The notes under the pieces are model-generated. The model did not search any database. It was not told the DNA's origin and saw nothing but the letters and a program-made list of their open reading frames with translations. Below, in pieces: positions 18,882-27,984 of a stretch of 64,000 bases of DNA; the stretch's first letter is position 1, and the number at the start of each line of letters is the position of its first letter. The position numbers and the translations under genes were made by a program. The DNA comes from Treponema sp. (GTDB taxonomy: Bacteria > Spirochaetota > Spirochaetia > Treponematales > Treponemataceae): assembly GCA_017934745.1 (NCBI GenBank), contig JAGBIY010000011.1, forward strand, positions 62,001 to 126,000. Direction: 5' to 3'.

Positions 18882-20111
18882 TCAGATGTAGTGCCTTATG
18901 TCCGTGTGGTCGATTGTCTTCATCTTCACGGCCGTTATGTAGCTTGCGTATATCGCGCTCGTCACGTCGAATATCGCTGCGAAAGAGCAGAGCACCGGCG
19001 CGGCGGGACGGAGAAGCAGGTATCCCGCGGCGACGCCTCTTCCGTACATGGTGCAGAGGAGCGTGAGAGCCACGAAAGTGCCGCCGGAAGGAATCGCGCA
19101 CAAGATGAACGAGATGAAGAAAGAGCTTGTGAAGAGCCACACCACGTCGTCCACCTTTATTCCGAGTTTCGAGTACGAGCGCAGAATCGTCACGAAGCAA
19201 ATCGCCATCACGAGCGCGGTCCCTCCCCTGCTGAATATCGAGAAGAGAGGGAACGTCATGCTGTTCGTCTCGTCGCGTATTCCAAGGCTCTCGCGGCCGT
19301 GCCTCATGTTCACCTGCATCGCAAGGTTCGTGTCGCCGGAGAAGAATGCGGCGAGAATGGGCGTGATGCTTGCGTAGAGGACATGGAACGGGCGGGGGTC
19401 CTTGCAGAGGATTCTGATGAGGAGCGGACAGAGGATGCACGCGAAAATCACGAAATCCACAAAGACCACGGCTGTGAGCGGAAGGAAAATCTTCGTCTCA
19501 AAAAACGCCTTCGTCGATATGAGCCAGTTGCAGGCAATCGCTATCATTCCGACAGAGAGCCATTCGACCACAAAGCTCAATATCGAATAGCATATTTTGG
19601 ATGCGGCTTCCAGGAACGTCACGACCGGCTTGGCGATTTCCTTCTCGGCCGCGCATCCGAATCCGGCGAACGCTGAGAAGACGAAAAGAGGAAGCAGGTA
19701 AACGCCGTCCCGGAGAGAGTCGAACCCGGAGAACGGGAAAATCTGCATGAGAAGCTCTTTTATGGAAATGTCCGGCAGCTCCGTCATCTTCTCGCCCGTT
19801 ATCGGGATTCTTGGAAGCTCCACAATCAAAGCGGAAGCCACTCCGAGGACGAGAAGAACAAGAGTGAAGACGATGAGAAGCCCGACAGACCAGGAGAGGG
19901 TCTTCAAAAAAGTCTTGGAATCCTTCAGCCTGAAAAACGCGTACGACGCGCTGAAGAAAAGCAGCGGAGCCAACGCATAACGTCCGAAGCGAACAGAGAA
20001 TTCCGAGAACGAAGTCATGAAGTAGTTCACGACAGGAGTGTTCAACGGAAGAATGAAATAGGCGGCAATGCCGAGGGCGATGCCAATCAAATATTTTATC
20101 CAAACTTTCAT
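18882..20111 (-). CDS. sodium:dicarboxylate symporter family protein
   Basis: 409 residues with the DAACS (glutamate/C4-dicarboxylate) fold: eight membrane helices with two re-entrant hairpins. The first hairpin lies around FFSGDTNLAMQVN and the NMRHG region, and the second around IPSGGTFVALTLL. It would import glutamate or succinate/fumarate with sodium. The ATG at 20111 is preferred over a GTG at 20117 because TATAAT ends only 8 nt before it. It ends 1 bp from the convergent ApbE-like gene. Confidence 0.85.
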   Translation of the reverse strand: MKVWIKYLIGIALGIAAYFILPLNTPVVNYFMTSFSEFSVRFGRYALAPLLFFSASYAFFRLKDSKTFLKTLSWSVGLLIVFTLVLLVLGVASALIVELPRIPITGEKMTELPDISIKELLMQIFPFSGFDSLRDGVYLLPLFVFSAFAGFGCAAEKEIAKPVVTFLEAASKICYSILSFVVEWLSVGMIAIACNWLISTKAFFETKIFLPLTAVVFVDFVIFACILCPLLIRILCKDPRPFHVLYASITPILAAFFSGDTNLAMQVNMRHGRESLGIRDETNSMTFPLFSIFSRGGTALVMAICFVTILRSYSKLGIKVDDVVWLFTSSFFISFILCAIPSGGTFVALTLLCTMYGRGVAAGYLLLRPAAPVLCSFAAIFDVTSAIYASYITAVKMKTIDHTDIRHYI

Positions 20112-20162
20112 AGACACAAATTATATCAAATATGCTTTTACTTGTGGTATAATCAATGAATC
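20112..20162. promoter_or_regulatory. divergent extended -10 promoters
   Basis: Leftward TG-A-TATAAT (minus-strand -10 at 20120-20125), 8 nt before the symporter ATG. Rightward TG-G-TATAAT (20148-20153), 9 nt before the ATG at 20163. Neither side has a Shine-Dalgarno, so both mRNAs appear leaderless. Confidence 0.55.
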
Positions 20163-20924
20163 ATGGAAAGAACACTGTTGATAGCAGGCAAAGAACTTCC
20201 AGACGGAGAAAGTTTTGCATCGGGCGCCGTTGCGAGCGGAAGGAAGACAATAATAACGAGGAACCACACAGACGAGTCGGCATCGGCTCCGAACGGCACT
20301 ACGGCCGTGACATGGAACAGGCCGTCCGCCCTTTCAGCGCGCTCTGTCGTATTGAAGGCGTTGAACGAGTGCGGACATCTTGACGAGTGCGTCATCATAT
20401 TCGACGAGAAATTCTTCATCGAGAAGTACGGAAGCGCAGATGGAACGGCGGAGAACGTCAGGGTGATAGAGGAGTTGATTTCAAGCTACCAGTACATGAC
20501 GATGGAGGCAATCACAAGGGCGTTGAAGAAGAACAAGATGGATTTTTCGACATCGGCCGAGACCGACAAGAGAAAATTCAGAATCGTCTTCCTGCACAAG
20601 ACTTCGCCATCTCTTTCGGAATGCGTCGTGTCCAAGCTGACAGCGAAGCCTTCCACTCCGTTCATCTCCACGGCTTCGCAGGCGTTCAAGACATACGCCC
20701 AGAACATCGCCGCGGCAAACATCGAAAACGAGGACATGGACTTCCTCCTCGTGAACTGTGATCCATCGAACGAGCTATACACCAACGACAACGCGCTTTC
20801 GTCTTGGCTTTTCAGCTACATCGCCGCTGTAGACGCGCTCAAGAGGCCGCTCACGGTGAAGCAGCGGCTCACATGGACGAAAGCCGGAACAAAAAGCCCG
20901 GGCGCGTTCGGATTCTTCGGATAA
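20163..20924 (+). CDS. hypothetical protein, Rossmann-like
   Basis: 253 residues, no signal peptide or membrane helix. The start MERTLLIAGKELPDG and later strands (IIFDEKFF, RIVFLHKT, DFLLVNCDP) alternate with helices as in a nucleotide-binding alpha/beta fold, resembling a diverged short-chain dehydrogenase; the glycine-rich loop and the YxxxK pair are not recognisable. Function unknown. It lies 44 bp before the MgtC-like gene, so the two may be co-transcribed. Confidence 0.7.
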   Translation: MERTLLIAGKELPDGESFASGAVASGRKTIITRNHTDESASAPNGTTAVTWNRPSALSARSVVLKALNECGHLDECVIIFDEKFFIEKYGSADGTAENVRVIEELISSYQYMTMEAITRALKKNKMDFSTSAETDKRKFRIVFLHKTSPSLSECVVSKLTAKPSTPFISTASQAFKTYAQNIAAANIENEDMDFLLVNCDPSNELYTNDNALSSWLFSYIAAVDALKRPLTVKQRLTWTKAGTKSPGAFGFFG

Positions 20925-20968
20925 GTCGGCGGCCGAAAAGGCGGCTTCCCCAAAAACAGAGGTTCCAG

Positions 20969-21646
20969 ATGGAGATAGACTACAGATTCGTTTTTGTTTG
21001 CGTTTTCAGAATCGCCTTGAGCTTCATGTCAGGCTCCGTGCTCGGACTTGAGAGGAAATTCAGGCAGCAGGTCATAGGGCTTAGAACGCTCATATTGATT
21101 TCCGAGTCGGCAACCCTTTTGGGAATGCTCTCTCTCTTCGTCCCGAACGTCATGCCCGGAGACGCGGAGCGAATCGCGGCGCAGGTCGTGAGCGGAATCG
21201 GATTCCTCGGCGGCGGCGCGATAATGAAGCAGGGGCTGAACATAAAGGGATTGACGAGCGCGGCAATCATCTGGGCAACGGCCGCTATAGGGCTTTCCAT
21301 CGGAATGGGATTCTACATTCCCGCGCTCATCTGTCTGCTGGTCTCTGTGCTTTCGCTCGTGACGCTCGAACGTTTCGAGGACAGGCACTTTCCGACGGTC
21401 CGCGTGAAGTCCCTCCACCTGACGTTCGAGCTTGACGGAGAGAAGAAACTGGACATGGAGGCGGTAAAATCCGCCATCGAAAAACACGGTTTCATCATCT
21501 CCGACTTCAACATGAGCAGGATAATCGCAAACGACATCATGATTCTCCACTACTCCGTGAAGGCTCCACGCAAAAACGACTTCTCAGAACTGATAACTGA
21601 ACTCGGAGAAGTCGGAAAACTTTCGGAATTTTCGATAACGGACTGA
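20969..21646 (+). CDS. MgtC/SapB family membrane protein
   Basis: 225 residues. Four to five membrane helices (about 8-125) carry the family signature: GSVLGLERKFRQQVIGLRT, then GIGFLGGGAIMKQG and IKGLTSAAIIWATAAIGL. A cytoplasmic ACT-like C-terminal domain follows (about 140-225). Family members act in Mg2+ limitation or in inhibiting ATP synthase; function here is not certain. AGAGG lies 6 nt before the ATG at 20969, which rules out longer in-frame versions reading back into the previous gene. Confidence 0.88.
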   Translation: MEIDYRFVFVCVFRIALSFMSGSVLGLERKFRQQVIGLRTLILISESATLLGMLSLFVPNVMPGDAERIAAQVVSGIGFLGGGAIMKQGLNIKGLTSAAIIWATAAIGLSIGMGFYIPALICLLVSVLSLVTLERFEDRHFPTVRVKSLHLTFELDGEKKLDMEAVKSAIEKHGFIISDFNMSRIIANDIMILHYSVKAPRKNDFSELITELGEVGKLSEFSITD

Positions 21647-21680
21647 TTCAAAATCGATTTTCATATAAAATGTCTCTCTT

Positions 21681-23501
21681 ATGCAAAACAGATTTGAAAA
21701 TCCATTGATAGTACAGAGCGACAGGACAATATTGCTCGACGTACACGCTCCAAGGGCTGGCGAGTGCAGGCAGGCTCTCGTACCCTTCGCGGAACTCGAA
21801 AAATCGCCGGAACACCTACACACATACAAACTCACCCCGCTCTCCCTGTGGAACGCGGCCGGAGCCGGATTCACGCCGGAAGACGCAATCAGCGTCCTGA
21901 ACGAATACTCGAAATACGACGTGCCGCAGTCGGTCGAAGCCTGGATACAGGAGACGGCCGGCAGGTTCGGGAAACTCAGGCTGGTCGAGGGCTATTCAAT
22001 CGAAGTGCCAAAGAAATTCGACAAGGACGGAAATCCGAGCGAGGAGACAGTCAAGGAAGAATATCTCTACATGGTGACCGACAGCCAAAACGTCTTCAGG
22101 GAAATCAACGCTTCAAGAGTCGGGAAAAAATATCTGCAGATGGCGGAATACAAGGAACCGGAAAACCCGCAGACGACGCTCACAGAGAACGAGAGGAAAT
22201 TCTGCTTCAGTCTGCCGCTCACACTCAGGGGAACCATAAAGCAGGAGCTTCTGCAGATGGGCTGGCCTGTGAAGGACGACGTTCCGATGGGCGACGGAGA
22301 GCCGCTTGAGATAAATTTGCGCGAGACGACGCTTTCGGGAAAACCGTTCGCAATCAGGCAGTACCAGAAGGAGGCCGCCGAGTCGATTGTGGGCGACAAA
22401 GGCCCCGGAACCGGATTCGGCACAATCGTGCTTCCATGCGGAGCCGGAAAGACGATTGTCGGCATGACCACGATGAGCCTCTTGAAGACGAACACCCTCG
22501 TCATCACGACGAACATCAGCGCGGTTCACCAGTGGATAGACGAGCTTCTGGACAAGACGAACCTGACGAGGGACGACATAGCCGAATACACGGGCGAATC
22601 GAAGACGATAAAGCCCGTCACGGTGGCGACCTACCAGATTCTCACATGGAGACCGGAAAAGGAAGGGCCGTATCCGCACTTCTCGATTTTCAAGGAAAGG
22701 AACTGGGGGCTCATCGTCTACGATGAAGTGCACATGCTCCCGGCACCGGTCTTCCGCGTCGTGGCGGAAATACAGGCGGTCAGGCGAATCGGCTTGACGG
22801 CCACGCTCGTGAGGGAGGACGGCTGCGAGGGGCACGTCTTCTCGCTCGTCGGCCCCAAAAGGTACGACGTGCCGTGGAAGGATTTGGAGCATTCGGGCTT
22901 CATCGCGACGGCGGAATGCATAGAAGTCAAAGTGAACCTCCCGGAAAGCATGGAAATCGACTACGCAGTGGCGGAACAGAGGAAGAAGCACAAAATTGCG
23001 AGCGAGAACCCGGCGAAGCTTGATTTCGTGAAGACTCTCGTGGAGAAATCCCCCGACGACAAGATTCTCGTCATCGGACAGTACATCGAACAGCTCAACC
23101 AGATAGCGAAGATGCTCTCCTGCCCCATAATCACTGGAAAGACCCCGAATTCAGAAAGGGACGAAATCTACAGGAAATTCAGGACGAGCGAGATAAAAGT
23201 CCTCGTGGTCTCGAAAGTCGCCAATTTCGCAATCGATTTGCCGGACGCGAGCATGGCGATACAGGTGAGCGGAACGTTCGGAAGCCGGCAGGAAGAGGCG
23301 CAGCGGCTCGGAAGGATTCTGCGCCCCAAAGAAAGGAAATCCAGATTCTTCACGCTCATAACGAGGAACACTGTCGAGGAAGAATTCGGCTCGAACAGGC
23401 AGAAATTCCTCGCGGAACAGGGCTACTCGTACAGAATCGCCAGGTGCGAGACAGTGGCGGACTTGGACGAGGAACTTGAAGAGAAATTCTGCCTGAACTA
23501 G
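21681..23501 (+). CDS. XPB/Rad25-type DNA repair helicase
   Basis: 606 residues. An N-terminal DNA-damage-recognition-like part (about 1-210) is followed by two RecA folds. Motif I is LPCGAGKTIVG (about 252), motif II DEVH (about 347), motif III GLTATLVREDG with the RED element (about 370), and motif VI QEEAQRLGRILRPK (about 535). This is the ERCC3/Ssl2 superfamily 2 type, rare in bacteria but known in spirochetes and actinobacteria. It should translocate 3'-5' on DNA in repair or transcription. A TATAAA box lies 11 nt before the ATG. It is followed after 16 bp by a linked gene. Confidence 0.92.
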   Translation: MQNRFENPLIVQSDRTILLDVHAPRAGECRQALVPFAELEKSPEHLHTYKLTPLSLWNAAGAGFTPEDAISVLNEYSKYDVPQSVEAWIQETAGRFGKLRLVEGYSIEVPKKFDKDGNPSEETVKEEYLYMVTDSQNVFREINASRVGKKYLQMAEYKEPENPQTTLTENERKFCFSLPLTLRGTIKQELLQMGWPVKDDVPMGDGEPLEINLRETTLSGKPFAIRQYQKEAAESIVGDKGPGTGFGTIVLPCGAGKTIVGMTTMSLLKTNTLVITTNISAVHQWIDELLDKTNLTRDDIAEYTGESKTIKPVTVATYQILTWRPEKEGPYPHFSIFKERNWGLIVYDEVHMLPAPVFRVVAEIQAVRRIGLTATLVREDGCEGHVFSLVGPKRYDVPWKDLEHSGFIATAECIEVKVNLPESMEIDYAVAEQRKKHKIASENPAKLDFVKTLVEKSPDDKILVIGQYIEQLNQIAKMLSCPIITGKTPNSERDEIYRKFRTSEIKVLVVSKVANFAIDLPDASMAIQVSGTFGSRQEEAQRLGRILRPKERKSRFFTLITRNTVEEEFGSNRQKFLAEQGYSYRIARCETVADLDEELEEKFCLN

Positions 23502-23517
23502 GAAAAACGGAGAAAAA

Positions 23518-25686
23518 ATGGACAGGGAACAAGTGCAAAACGCTCAGAGAATACTCGAATGGAGAAAATCAATAGAGAAGATGCCTGACAACCAGTTCTT
23601 CGAATTGATGCGCATGTACATAGGAGAAGTGAAGACTCCGTTCAACAAGCACAAATTGATAGAAGAGCTAAGCGTATTTTTGCGGAAGATAGAGAACAAG
23701 GAAAAAATCGCAAAGCTCCTGAGCGAATCCGACATGAGCGTGATAGCCGCGGTGAAATTCATAAGCAACGCGACGACAAAAAAAGTCACGACATTCTTCG
23801 GGGGGACATTCACGTTCTCAAAGCTCTACGAGAGAATCATCAACCTTGAAGAGAGGCTCATACTCTACCGGCACGATGAAGACGGAAAGGAATACCTACG
23901 CGTGAACCCGCATTTGGACGAAGTTTTCGACAAAATCATCACAAAGTCCATCCTGGTGAAAAAGGCGAACGTCATCAACGAGAACAAGAGCCAGTATTTC
24001 AGGCTCTCGCCGGAGCTTCTGGCGGCGTTCGCCTCGTTCGTGGGGGGGAATCCGAGCCTGTGCAAAGCCGACGGAACATTCAAGAAAAAGACCGCGGCCC
24101 TGCTCGAAGAGATGTTCGGCGACAACTCAGGCCCGCTCTTTCTCGTGAAGCAGGCGTTCGAGAACCTGTCGATTCTCGTTGAGGACGAAAACGGAAAATC
24201 ATCAATCGACAAATCAAAATTCATCTCGTTCTCGCGGCTTCCAGAAACGGTGCAGCACGCGTACATCGCAGTCGCGTCCCAGGGGCGATTCTCAAGGGGT
24301 TCCCTCACCCAGCAGGCGAAACTCCTAATCGAGACGATTCTGTCAATCCCGGAAAGCGGATACACGAGGGAGAACCTCCTCCGCTCGGCGTTCATAAAGT
24401 CGGGGAAGAAAAAGGACAACACGGGAGAGTCGGCGTTCGGAGCGCGCGGACGGTTCGCGAGCATACTCCAGAGGGCGAAGGAGAGGGAAGCCGAGGACGC
24501 GGACGAAAGCAGGAAAACGGCAACAGAGGACAACGACACGATTTTTTCGACGATGGACAGGCTCCTCGACTCTGCACAGGAACTCGGACTTCTTCGCATA
24601 AAGGGGATAGAGAAAGGCGGAATCGACGTCCTTGAGGCCGGGGAAGGGCTAAGGGAAGGACTTTTCCAGAATTTTTCGGGAGCGGAGGAGCGGAAAGTCC
24701 TGAACATAGACGCGGCTTACAACGTCCTGCTTTTTCCTGGACTACCGCTGGAGAGCCTCATTCCGCTGACAGAAATCCTCGACTTGAAGAAATTCGACAC
24801 GGCAGTTTCGTTCGAGCTTACCAAAAAGTCCATCATGCGGGGATTCGACTCCGGCATGGACGAAAAAAGCGTCGTCTCCACGCTTCAGGCGCACTGCGTC
24901 CACGACCTTCCGCAGAATCTCCTCGTGTCCATCGACGACTGGAAGAAAAGCTATTCCTCCGTTGCGGTATACAAGGGCTACATCCTGAAAGTCGCATCCG
25001 ACAACCCCGCCCTCTCCGAGAAAAACCCGAATTTCGCGAAGCACATAGTCGAGACTCTCGCGCCGGGAATTTTCCTTCTGGACGTTTCGACCGACGAAGA
25101 GGCCAAAAGAATACTTGAATCGAGCGGAAAGGACTTCGTGGCGAAAATAAGGAGCGCGGAGCCGAAGAAGGCTTCGGAGGACTTCCCGATTCTGAGGATA
25201 GACGACGCTGAAAACGGAGACGGCGGAGATGGAAGCGGATTTCTGGTTCCGACATCCGACGACGAAAGGAAAGCGCATTTCGACAAACTCAGGGGCGCGC
25301 TTTCGTCGATGAGGGAGAGGGAGGAGCTGACCCAGGAAGAGTACGAATGCCTCCTCTTCCGAGTGAACAGGAAAATCGTCCTGGACGAATCCCAGCTCAA
25401 GAAAGAGAGCGTCAAATTCGCAAAGCTTGAGGCCACCGGAATGGATTTTCCCGGCAAAGTGCACATAATCGAGCAGGCCGTGGCGGACAGGAGCACGATA
25501 GAAATCACGTTCATGTCGAGCGAAAACCCGGAAGGCGTTCTGGCTACAGGAATCCCGGTCTCCACCGAAAAATCCGACGACGACGTGACCGTGACCATGA
25601 AGATGACCGGCACGAGCGTGATGAAGACATTCTCCATAAGCCAGGCGAGCAAGGTCAGACGCGTCTACAGCTCGGCGTTCTCGTGA
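23518..25686 (+). CDS. helicase-associated partner protein of XPB
   Basis: 722 residues, cytoplasmic, no ATPase motifs. The N-terminal ~450 residues are helical and resemble winged-helix arrays; the middle (about 400-560) resembles the helicase-C-like/XPB N-terminal region found in the mycobacterial neighbour of XPB. The last ~80 residues form a WYL-like beta domain (ADRSTIEITFMSS ... RRVYSSAFS). It begins 16 bp after the helicase stop, so the two are almost surely one operon and probably form a complex. The exact family is a judgement by eye. Confidence 0.65.
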   Translation: MDREQVQNAQRILEWRKSIEKMPDNQFFELMRMYIGEVKTPFNKHKLIEELSVFLRKIENKEKIAKLLSESDMSVIAAVKFISNATTKKVTTFFGGTFTFSKLYERIINLEERLILYRHDEDGKEYLRVNPHLDEVFDKIITKSILVKKANVINENKSQYFRLSPELLAAFASFVGGNPSLCKADGTFKKKTAALLEEMFGDNSGPLFLVKQAFENLSILVEDENGKSSIDKSKFISFSRLPETVQHAYIAVASQGRFSRGSLTQQAKLLIETILSIPESGYTRENLLRSAFIKSGKKKDNTGESAFGARGRFASILQRAKEREAEDADESRKTATEDNDTIFSTMDRLLDSAQELGLLRIKGIEKGGIDVLEAGEGLREGLFQNFSGAEERKVLNIDAAYNVLLFPGLPLESLIPLTEILDLKKFDTAVSFELTKKSIMRGFDSGMDEKSVVSTLQAHCVHDLPQNLLVSIDDWKKSYSSVAVYKGYILKVASDNPALSEKNPNFAKHIVETLAPGIFLLDVSTDEEAKRILESSGKDFVAKIRSAEPKKASEDFPILRIDDAENGDGGDGSGFLVPTSDDERKAHFDKLRGALSSMREREELTQEEYECLLFRVNRKIVLDESQLKKESVKFAKLEATGMDFPGKVHIIEQAVADRSTIEITFMSSENPEGVLATGIPVSTEKSDDDVTVTMKMTGTSVMKTFSISQASKVRRVYSSAFS

Positions 25687-25708
25687 GGAAAACGGTGCTT
25701 CGGCTACG

Positions 25709-25844
25709 CTCAGCAACCGGCTTGTTCATTGAGCGGAGTCGAAATGCGGTCATTGAGCGGAGTCGAAATGCGGTCATTGAGCGAAGTCGAAATGCGGTCA
25801 TTGAGCGGAGTCGAAATGCGGTCATTCCGAACTTGTTTCGGAAT
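25709..25844. repeat. tandem 24-bp repeats plus hairpin
   Basis: An inverted half (CGGCTACGCTCAGCAACC, 25701-25718) precedes four tandem 24-bp units (25727-25750, 25751-25774, 25775-25798, 25799-25822) with core TTGAGCGgAGTCGAA, then a hairpin with arms ATTCCGAA/TTCGGAAT (25824-25844). Right- and left-oriented cores can pair. The same family occurs at 27812-27950, 28278-28473, 35394-35412, 47120-47133 and 47195-47208. Confidence 0.8.
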
Positions 25845-25876
25845 CTGTGATAGGGCTTTGAAAAGGAGGAGGGAAA

Positions 25877-27709
25877 ATGGCGAAGACAATCGACTCAATT
25901 GTTTATTCGGACGACATGAATGAAGTTCTGGGAGTTGAAAGCAAAAACATGAAGACCGCCCGCATTGCCGACGGCGTTCACACAATCGGCATAAACGCGT
26001 TCGCTTCTTGCACCCAACTTGAAGAGATTTTTCTTCCGAGCGGACTTTTCCGTGTGAAAATGAGAGCGTTCGCGAACTGCGCATCGCTTTTGAAAGTGCA
26101 CCTTGCCGACGACATGACGTACTTGAAGGCGACTTGGTTCAAGGACCTGCCAAAGCAGTATGAACTCATCTGCAATGAGAAAAGCGAAACGTTCAAGATA
26201 ATCAAGCGAAGCATGAAGCTAAAAGCGCACGTCAGGTCACTCGCCCTGTCATACGCGAAAAGCGAAAAGATAAAGCAGGTGCAAAGCGCAAGCATTGACG
26301 CCCTTCTTTCTTCTTTGCTTTCAAAAGTCGAAGGCTCGTTTTATGAGATTTTGTCCGCCCGAAAGACAGCGATTGTCGTTCTCGTTCAGATTGGAAAAAA
26401 CTGCGGTTCGTTCAGGTTCGGCACGGACAGTTCAAAATGGCTTTCAAAAATCCAGAAAATCATCGAAATCCTGGGCGACCAAGAAAAAGAGGGCGCAGAG
26501 ATTTACAAGGAACTGAAAGAGAGCAAACTTACCCTATCGGAGTTGACCTCGGCGGGATATGTTTACACAAGCGCGGACGCTTCTGGCAATTTCAATCTGT
26601 TCATGAGAGGAACGCTGAAAGGAGCTTTGAAGGTCACAGGAAGCAACACTTTTTCGATATTCGGAGCGCGCTCAATCGGCTACAACGCCTCCTCCTGCGT
26701 TCGGGAATTTTCGTCGGTCGTGCTTGGTGCAGGGCTTGAAAAAATTGAGGCGACAGCGTTTCAGAGTTGCCTAAAACTGTCGTCAATCACCATTCCTGAA
26801 GGCGTGAGAGTAATCGATTTCGCATCCTTTGCGGCATGCACTTCTCTCACGTCGATTTCCCTGCCCGAAAGCGTGGAGGTGATAGCAGCTTATGCTTTCC
26901 AGTTTTGCTCGTCGCTTTCCTCTATTAACATTCCAAAAGCGATAAAGAGAATCGGTGGAAATGCATTCCAAGACACAAACATCGCGAATCTCGGCGCTCC
27001 AATCCACATCCAAAACGATGACGGCGATATCGTAGAGTTCACAATAAAGGACTCTCTCGCGGTTGAGAACAAGACTCTTGTTTACGCAACCACAAATATC
27101 CAGGAACTTGTCGTTCCAAGCGGCATCGAGGAAATCGCGAGCTTCGCTTTCCGGAACTGCAAGTCCTTGGAGCGCGCAAGGATTTGTGAAGGCGTCAAGA
27201 AAATCGGGAGTGGCGCGTTTGAGGGCTGCACGAACCTGAGGGAAGTATCGATTCCTGATTCCATTGAACAAATCGAAGATTTCATTTTTGACGACACAGC
27301 GATTGTCAATCTTGGAAAAACGTATCGCGTCAAGTCCGCAAAAATCAGAAACAAAGGCAGAGTCGTGGACTTTACGATAAGAGACGGCTTTGCGATGCAG
27401 GACGACAAGCTCGCCTACGTTGCCTTCAACAAGTGGAATCTCTTGCTTTGTGAGGAGACTTTCGTCATCAAAGACTTTGTGAAGCATATCGGCTCTCTTG
27501 GAGGTTCGTGCAAGACAATCACGAGCCTGTTTATTCCCGCAAGCGTCGTGTCAATCGATTTCGGCGCGCTCAGAGAATGCAGAATCCTTTTCACAATCAA
27601 ATACGGCGGAACAATGGCGCAGTGGAAGGCAATCGAAAAAGAAGACGGCTGGAATTTGGACGTGAACGCAAAGAGCGTCAAATGCACAGACGGCGACGTT
27701 GAATTTTAG
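25877..27709 (+). CDS. BspA-like leucine-rich repeat protein
   Basis: 610 residues. LRR_5-type repeats occur at both ends (about 20-75 and 280-550), e.g. TIGINAFASCTQLEEIFLPSG, IEATAFQSCLKLSSITIPEG and IGSGAFEGCTNLREVSIPDS in successive units. A helical stretch of ~170 residues (about 95-260) interrupts the array. There is no signal peptide, unlike the surface BspA/LrrA adhesins of treponemes, so it may be cytoplasmic or delivered by another route. A very strong AAGGAGGAGG sits 7 nt before the ATG. Repeats flank the gene on both sides. Confidence 0.85.
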   Translation: MAKTIDSIVYSDDMNEVLGVESKNMKTARIADGVHTIGINAFASCTQLEEIFLPSGLFRVKMRAFANCASLLKVHLADDMTYLKATWFKDLPKQYELICNEKSETFKIIKRSMKLKAHVRSLALSYAKSEKIKQVQSASIDALLSSLLSKVEGSFYEILSARKTAIVVLVQIGKNCGSFRFGTDSSKWLSKIQKIIEILGDQEKEGAEIYKELKESKLTLSELTSAGYVYTSADASGNFNLFMRGTLKGALKVTGSNTFSIFGARSIGYNASSCVREFSSVVLGAGLEKIEATAFQSCLKLSSITIPEGVRVIDFASFAACTSLTSISLPESVEVIAAYAFQFCSSLSSINIPKAIKRIGGNAFQDTNIANLGAPIHIQNDDGDIVEFTIKDSLAVENKTLVYATTNIQELVVPSGIEEIASFAFRNCKSLERARICEGVKKIGSGAFEGCTNLREVSIPDSIEQIEDFIFDDTAIVNLGKTYRVKSAKIRNKGRVVDFTIRDGFAMQDDKLAYVAFNKWNLLLCEETFVIKDFVKHIGSLGGSCKTITSLFIPASVVSIDFGALRECRILFTIKYGGTMAQWKAIEKEDGWNLDVNAKSVKCTDGDVEF

Positions 27710-27717
27710 CCCCCGTC

Positions 27718-27950
27718 ATTCCGAACTCGTTTCGGAATCCGCTGAATTAAAGTAGATGTTGAAACAAGTTCAACATGACAAAGAATGGAGAATTGAAAGA
27801 TGTGCTTCGACTCCCTTCGACTTCGCTCAGGGAACAGCCCAGCAACCGGCTTGTTCATTGAGCGAAGTCGAAATGCGGTCATTGAGCGGAGTCGAAATGC
27901 GGTCGATGAGCAGAGCCGAAATGCGGTCATTGAGCGGAGTCGAAATGAAC
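27718..27950. repeat. hairpins and 24-bp repeats between LRR and GIY-YIG genes
   Basis: Two hairpins, ATTCCGAA/TTCGGAAT (27718-27738) and TGTTGAA/TTCAACA (27758-27776), then inverted cores (from 27812) and four 24-bp units (27856-27950, the third diverged). The 275-bp gap from 27710 to 27984 holds nothing else. Confidence 0.75.
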
Positions 27951-27984
27951 AAAATAAAAATAAATACGGAGAGAGAAACGGACT

